From NCBI GenBank assembly GCA_021808665.1, contig JAKBBA010000135.1, positions 1 to 8,747 of the forward strand: a stretch of 8,747 bases of DNA, read 5' to 3'. Shown piece by piece: positions 5,364 to 8,747 of the stretch. Position 1 is the first letter of the stretch. Every line of letters starts with the position of its first letter. A program made the translations under genes and the position numbers. Under the pieces are notes generated by a model. The model was not told the DNA's origin. It made no database searches and saw only the letters and a program-made list of their open reading frames with translations. Source of the stretch: Actinomycetes bacterium. GTDB taxonomy: Bacteria > Actinomycetota > Acidimicrobiia > Acidimicrobiales > Palsa-688.

Positions 5364-6949
5364 CGACGTTCGCTGCGGCTCTGGCGGTGGAACGGCCAGA
5401 TCAGGTAGCGCTCGACGACGGCAAGTCCCGCCTCGGGTGGGCGGACATCGACGGGATCCTCAACAGGGCTGCGAACGCACTTCTAGGGCGGGGTCTCGGT
5501 GACGGTGGGCGGGTAGCCGTTTTCGCCGAGAACTCGGCGGAGACGGCTCTGGCGCACGTCGGTGGTTTGATCGCCGGCGCGTCGACAGTCCCGTGCAACT
5601 TCCACCTAGGCGCGGCCGAGCTGGCCTACATCCTCTCGGATTCTGGGGCTCGGGTTCTCTTCGTGGGTCCTGAGACCGCCGAGCGGGGGGTCGAAGCTGC
5701 ACGCCAGGCTGGTGTCGCTACCGTCGTCGCCTGGGGGTTGCGGCCCGGGGAGGTCGAAGCGGGAGCTTCCGGCTTGGCGGCTCCGGGTTCGCAGGCAGGC
5801 CCGGCGGTGGTCGACTGGGCTACGTGGCTCGACACCGCTGACCCCGCGGATCCGCCCCCGGACCTGGCGCCCAGACCCCACCTGCTTTACACGTCAGGCA
5901 CTACCGGCCGGCCCAAAGGCACCGACCTTCCCCCTACCATGTTCGCCGGGGGGGCGACGGTAGCCGAGCACCTGGAGCGTCTCAAGGAGAACCGTTTCGC
6001 TGCTTTCGGGACGCACCTGGTAGTGGGTCCGATGTACCACACAGGCCCGCTGTCGGGGGCGAGGTTGCTGGCTGCGGGGATACCGTCGGTGATCCTCGGG
6101 CGTTTCGACGCCGAGGCAACCCTCAGGGCGATCGACGAGCATCGCGTGGAGACCTCGGTGATGGTCCCCACGCATTTCATCCGCCTACTTGCGCTGCCCG
6201 AAGAAGTACGCAGGCGTTACGACGTGTCGTCGCTGCGCCTGGTCACTCACACCGGCGCAAAATGCCCCGTCGAGGTCAAAAGGGCGATGATCGAATGGTG
6301 GGGTCCGGTCATATTCGAGGCGTACGGGGCGACAGAGGTAGGGACGACCAACTCGATCACCTCCGAGGAATGGCTGGCGCACCCCGGTTCGGTCGGCCGG
6401 GCGATACCGCCGTTCACGGCGATGATCCTCGACGACGCAGGCAACGAGGTGCCCGCAGGGGTGGAAGGCCGTCTCTTCTTCAAAGACTCGACCGGCCGTG
6501 GCATCATCTACCACAACGACCCAGGCAAGACAGCCGCAGCGAACGTCGCTCCGGGAGTGTTCAGCCTAGGCGAGATCGGATACATGGACGCCGAGGGCTA
6601 CGTGTACATCACCGACCGCTTCTCCGACATGGTCGTCTCCGGCGGGGTGAACATTTACCCGGCGGAGAGCGAACAGGTCTTGATCGGCCATCCCAAGATC
6701 GCCGACGTGGCGTGCATCGGGGTTCCCAACCCCGAGATGGGCGAGGAGCTCAAAGCTCTCGTGGTCCCGGCCGACCCGGCCGACCCGCCCTCGGAGAAAG
6801 AGGTGATCGAATACTGCCGGGAGCGTCTCAGCCATTACAAATGCCCCCGCACGGTGGACTTCGTGGATTCGATCGGGCGCACCACGATGGCGAAAGTCAA
6901 CAAGCGGGAGTTGCGAGCCAAGTACTGGAAGGACGCAGCCCAGGCGTGA
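5360..6949 (+). CDS. AMP-forming acyl-CoA synthetase/ligase (ANL superfamily)
   Basis: A 529-residue adenylate-forming enzyme that would activate a carboxylic acid with ATP and join it to CoA. The phosphate-binding loop YTSGTTGRPKG is at 177-187, the adenine-region motif YGATE at 322-326, and the hinge/A8 region runs from D419-R420 through SGGVNIYPAE at 427-436. The C-terminal catalytic lysine is K512 in TMAKVNKREL. Two departures from consensus are visible: the usual Gly before this Lys (GK) is Ala (A511), and the A7 aspartate of GDxG is Glu (E405 in GEIG). Length is normal for the family. ATG at 5360 overlaps the E1-beta stop by 4 bases and has no good ribosome site of its own, so translation probably depends on re-initiation. 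The acid substrate is unknown; a fatty, aromatic or branched acid are all possible. Confidence 0.93.
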   Translation: MTTFAAALAVERPDQVALDDGKSRLGWADIDGILNRAANALLGRGLGDGGRVAVFAENSAETALAHVGGLIAGASTVPCNFHLGAAELAYILSDSGARVLFVGPETAERGVEAARQAGVATVVAWGLRPGEVEAGASGLAAPGSQAGPAVVDWATWLDTADPADPPPDLAPRPHLLYTSGTTGRPKGTDLPPTMFAGGATVAEHLERLKENRFAAFGTHLVVGPMYHTGPLSGARLLAAGIPSVILGRFDAEATLRAIDEHRVETSVMVPTHFIRLLALPEEVRRRYDVSSLRLVTHTGAKCPVEVKRAMIEWWGPVIFEAYGATEVGTTNSITSEEWLAHPGSVGRAIPPFTAMILDDAGNEVPAGVEGRLFFKDSTGRGIIYHNDPGKTAAANVAPGVFSLGEIGYMDAEGYVYITDRFSDMVVSGGVNIYPAESEQVLIGHPKIADVACIGVPNPEMGEELKALVVPADPADPPSEKEVIEYCRERLSHYKCPRTVDFVDSIGRTTMAKVNKRELRAKYWKDAAQA

Positions 6950-6968
6950 GCCGGTCCGCCCGGGCTGC

Positions 6969-7805
6969 TCATGCTCCCGGTCCGGTTTGCGCCCACTGGC
7001 GGGCTTGCGGTGACGCCACCCAGCGCAAGGCGTTAGCAACCAGGCGGCGCCAGGAGGGGTTGGCGTACGCGGATGGGCCGTCGCCGGGCTGAACGTAGAC
7101 GACCGGGCTTCGTCTCGCCCGTTTCGCCCAGACGACCAGGTTCGAACCCGGCGGGTGCGTCCAACCGTCCCGGCTGTTAAGCCGGCCTGCTACGGCGGCA
7201 GCCGCGGAGAAGAAGCGGTCACATTCGAAACGGGCGTCGCTTCGAAGCAGCGGCACAACCTCGTCTTCCAGCACCGCAGCGAGGTAGCACTCGTCGGTGA
7301 TGTCGAAGCCGTCCTCCAAGCCTTCGAGCACGGGGTGGCCGGCGGCTACGCCAACAAGGTGTTGCGCCACGTCGAAGGCATAACCCGAGTCCGGCCAGGT
7401 TGCACCGTCGAGCCGGCCCGACTGGTAGAAGAAGCGCCCTCCGACCCAGTGGGCGTACTCCTCCCACGCCGGCCACGAAGCGATCGCATGATGGAGGAAC
7501 ACCGCCCCCTGCCCCAGGTCGAACAGGCTCGTTAGCGACTCCTCCAGGGCCGGTGGGGGAGGTGACGGCTCGGGAGTGTCGCCCCGACGCAGGCCGACGC
7601 CGGGCATGTCGTAGAAGACGAGGGCGTCGAACTCCCCCGGCGCGACGTTGCACAGACGCTCGGAGGCTTGGGGATGTGAGGTGTGCTCCCATTCGACGTC
7701 ACGGTTGGAGTCAAAGACGTCGAAGAAGGCGGGAGCGTCGAAAGGGTGCCCGCCGGTTACGACGAGAGCCCGTAGCCGTGGTTTCCCTCCGTCGACGAAG
7801 CTCAC
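6969..7805 (-). CDS. ThuA-like domain protein
   Basis: A 278-residue protein matching the ThuA family (trehalose-utilisation-type, glutamine-amidotransferase-like fold). Visible landmarks are ALVVTGGHPFD at 13-23, the FLHHAIASWPAW segment at 103-114, WVGGRF at 120-125, PDSGY at 138-142, DITDECYL at 168-175, and the C-terminal RSPVVYVQPGDG at 232-243 with NPSWRRLVANALRWV at 249-263. As in other ThuA proteins the strand-turn that would hold the nucleophile has His (H105, H106) and no Cys, so amidotransferase activity is not expected. The biochemical role is poorly defined; sugar metabolism is suggested for some members. There is no signal peptide. The start is GTG at 7805 with no clear ribosome site, but TATGAT ends 6 nt before it, fitting a leaderless transcript. 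It stands alone, convergent with the ligase 19 nt away. Confidence 0.85.
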   Translation of the reverse strand: MSFVDGGKPRLRALVVTGGHPFDAPAFFDVFDSNRDVEWEHTSHPQASERLCNVAPGEFDALVFYDMPGVGLRRGDTPEPSPPPPALEESLTSLFDLGQGAVFLHHAIASWPAWEEYAHWVGGRFFYQSGRLDGATWPDSGYAFDVAQHLVGVAAGHPVLEGLEDGFDITDECYLAAVLEDEVVPLLRSDARFECDRFFSAAAAVAGRLNSRDGWTHPPGSNLVVWAKRARRSPVVYVQPGDGPSAYANPSWRRLVANALRWVASPQARQWAQTGPGA

Positions 7806-7863
7806 CGAGAAATCATACCTATCGGCCAGTTACAACCGCCGGTCGATGTGCTAGACCCTGGGT
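7806..7863. promoter_or_regulatory. Short divergent promoter spacer, candidate leaderless starts both ways
   Basis: This 58-bp spacer separates two GTG-start genes that point away from each other. On the minus strand TATGAT (7817-7812) is followed by 6 bases and then the ThuA-like GTG. On the plus strand TAGACC (7852-7857) is followed by 6 bases and then the nitroreductase GTG. Neither gene has a recognisable Shine-Dalgarno site. A -10 box about 6-7 nt before a start codon is the classic arrangement of leaderless actinobacterial genes. The minus box is a good match, the plus box a weak one, and no convincing -35 was found. Confidence 0.45.
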
Positions 7864-8508
7864 GTGCATCTGAATTTGAGTGCCGACGAAGTTCTCTCCA
7901 CGACGCGGGCTGTCCGTAAACGCCTCGATCTCGAACGGCCGGTGGAGCGCGAGGTGATAGAGGAGTGCCTGAGACTGGCGATCCAGGCGCCGAGCGGATC
8001 AAACCGCCAGGGCTGGCACTTCGTCATGGTCGGCGACGCCGAGCGCAAAGCGAAGCTCGCTGCTATGTACCTGGAGACCTACGAAGCTTTCTACGCGTCG
8101 GGCAGGTCCGCGACTTTCCCCGAGGGCGACCCCAGGGCGCAGAGGCGCCCCAAGGTTCTCGACTCTGCGCGTTACCTGGCTGACAACCTGCACCGGGTCC
8201 CGTGGATGCTGATACCGTGCCAGGAGGGCCGGGTCGACTCGACGCCGTCCGCGTCTCAGGCGGGTTGGTGGGGTTCGATCATCCCCGCCGTGTGGAGCTT
8301 CATGCTCGCGGCCAGGGAGAGAGGGCTCGGGACCGCCTGGACGACCATGCACCTGCGCTCGGAGCGCGAAGCCGCCGAGGTACTTGGCATACCGTATGAC
8401 AATGTTACGCAGGTGGGTCTGATCCCGGTCGCCTATACCGTAGGCACCGACTTCAAGCCGGCGACGCGGCTGCCTCTCGACGATGTGTGCCACTGGGACG
8501 AGTGGTAG
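7864..8508 (+). CDS. Nitroreductase-family flavoprotein
   Basis: A 214-residue member of the FMN-dependent nitroreductase superfamily, which reduces nitro groups, quinones, enones or other electrophiles with NAD(P)H, usually as a cytosolic homodimer. The FMN phosphate-binding N-terminus TTRAVRKRL is at 13-21 and APSGSNRQGWHFVMV at 42-56. The central helix is GWWGSIIPAVWSFMLAA at 134-150, leading into RGLGTAW at 153-159. The C-terminal GIPYDNVTQVGLIPVAY at 175-191 is the family's usual nucleotide/FMN-contact end. The start is GTG at 7864; a downstream TTG at 7876 is possible, but neither has a clear ribosome site. The region 95-130 (RPKVLDSARYLADN onward) is longer than in minimal nitroreductases and may form a lid over the active site. 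It is followed 11 nt later by an SDR gene and is probably co-transcribed with it. Substrate unknown. Confidence 0.9.
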   Translation: MHLNLSADEVLSTTRAVRKRLDLERPVEREVIEECLRLAIQAPSGSNRQGWHFVMVGDAERKAKLAAMYLETYEAFYASGRSATFPEGDPRAQRRPKVLDSARYLADNLHRVPWMLIPCQEGRVDSTPSASQAGWWGSIIPAVWSFMLAARERGLGTAWTTMHLRSEREAAEVLGIPYDNVTQVGLIPVAYTVGTDFKPATRLPLDDVCHWDEW

Positions 8509-8519
8509 GGGAGAGTCCG

Positions 8520-8747
8520 ATGACAGGCAGAGTGCAAGGCAAAGTGGCGGTCATAACCGGCGGAGCCAGTGGTTTCGGAGCGGCCACGGCCCGGCTTATG
8601 GCAGCCGAAGGGGCGTCAGTCGTGGTCGCAGATCTGCAAGACGGACCTGGCCGCCAGGTCGCCGAGGAGATCGGGCCAGCCGCGGTGTTCGTTCGTACCG
8701 ACGTGTCGGTCGAAGACGACGTAGCCGCCGCCGTCGACACCGCCGTC
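8520..8747 (+). CDS. Short-chain dehydrogenase/reductase (SDR), N-terminal part only
   Basis: The first 76 residues of a classical SDR; the rest, including the catalytic Ser-Tyr-Lys, lies beyond the window. The nucleotide-binding motif is TGGASGFG at 13-20, with Phe in place of the usual Ile. The second strand ends in VVVADLQ with D38, the acidic residue that binds the adenosine ribose and indicates NAD(H) preference. TDVS at 60-63 is the usual adenine-ring contact. ATG at 8520 is preceded by AGGGGAGAG (8507-8515), a good ribosome site, and begins 11 nt after the nitroreductase stop, so the two form an operon. It differs clearly from the SDR at the left edge of the window and is not a recent duplicate of it. 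Confidence 0.88.
   Translation, partial: MTGRVQGKVAVITGGASGFGAATARLMAAEGASVVVADLQDGPGRQVAEEIGPAAVFVRTDVSVEDDVAAAVDTAV

Noticed and set aside
6950..6990. Possible bidirectional terminator between the ligase and the ThuA-like gene
   Set aside because: CCGGG (6960-6964) can pair with CCCGG (6976-6980), but the stem is only 5 bp with an 11-base loop and no T-run on either side; an 8-bp direct repeat CCGGTCCG (6951-6958, 6977-6984) is likely chance. Too weak to annotate.
7400..7873. Plus-strand frame opposite the ThuA-like gene
   Set aside because: Composition is Arg/Pro/Thr-rich with no domain, and it is antisense to a protein with clear ThuA landmarks.

Overview
This is GC-rich, densely packed bacterial DNA. 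It shows F420/FMN-type luciferase-like and nitroreductase enzymes, GTG and TTG starts, 4-base ATGA gene overlaps and TAnnnT promoter boxes. These point to an actinobacterium (Actinomycetota). Ile ATA codons recur in several genes, which is unlike typical Streptomyces or Mycobacterium and would fit a deeper lineage such as Acidimicrobiia, but that placement is only a guess. No RNA genes, CRISPR arrays, insertion sequences, phage genes or regulators were found. The content looks like ordinary chromosomal catabolic or secondary metabolism.

Layout. (1) Bases 1-3176, minus strand: a four-gene operon, read right to left. It holds a 79-aa protein of unknown function, a 474-aa Rieske non-heme iron oxygenase alpha subunit, a 310-aa luciferase-like (LLM, probably F420-dependent) oxidoreductase, and a short-chain dehydrogenase (SDR) cut off by the window edge. 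Gaps are 15, 2 and 9 nt. (2) Bases 3177-3360: a divergent promoter region with an AT-rich core, a 15-bp near-palindrome and a GC-rich 8-bp inverted repeat. (3) Bases 3361-6949, plus strand: E1 alpha and E1 beta of a thiamine-diphosphate 2-oxoacid/acetoin dehydrogenase-type enzyme, followed by an AMP-forming acyl-CoA ligase, all joined by ATGA overlaps. (4) Bases 6969-7805, minus strand: a ThuA-like protein, convergent with the ligase. (5) Bases 7806-7863: a 58-nt divergent spacer that may drive two leaderless GTG-start genes. (6) Bases 7864-8747, plus strand: a nitroreductase-family flavoprotein and a second SDR cut off by the window end.

How the genes may work together (inference). The two operons that diverge from 3177-3360 look like the halves of one degradation pathway. 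The Rieske oxygenase would hydroxylate or N/O-dealkylate a substrate. The LLM enzyme and the SDRs would do further redox steps. The E1 pair would decarboxylate a 2-oxo acid or cleave an acetoin-like intermediate, and the ligase would form a CoA thioester. Ferredoxin, ferredoxin reductase, E2 and E3 are all absent from the window, so the electron supply of the oxygenase and the acyl acceptor of the E1 must be encoded elsewhere or be unusual. The substrate cannot be named from sequence. The points most worth a second look are the E1 pair without E2/E3 coupled to a ligase, the small gene preceding the Rieske gene, the Glu (not Asp) bridging residue in the Rieske enzyme, and the divergent control region.
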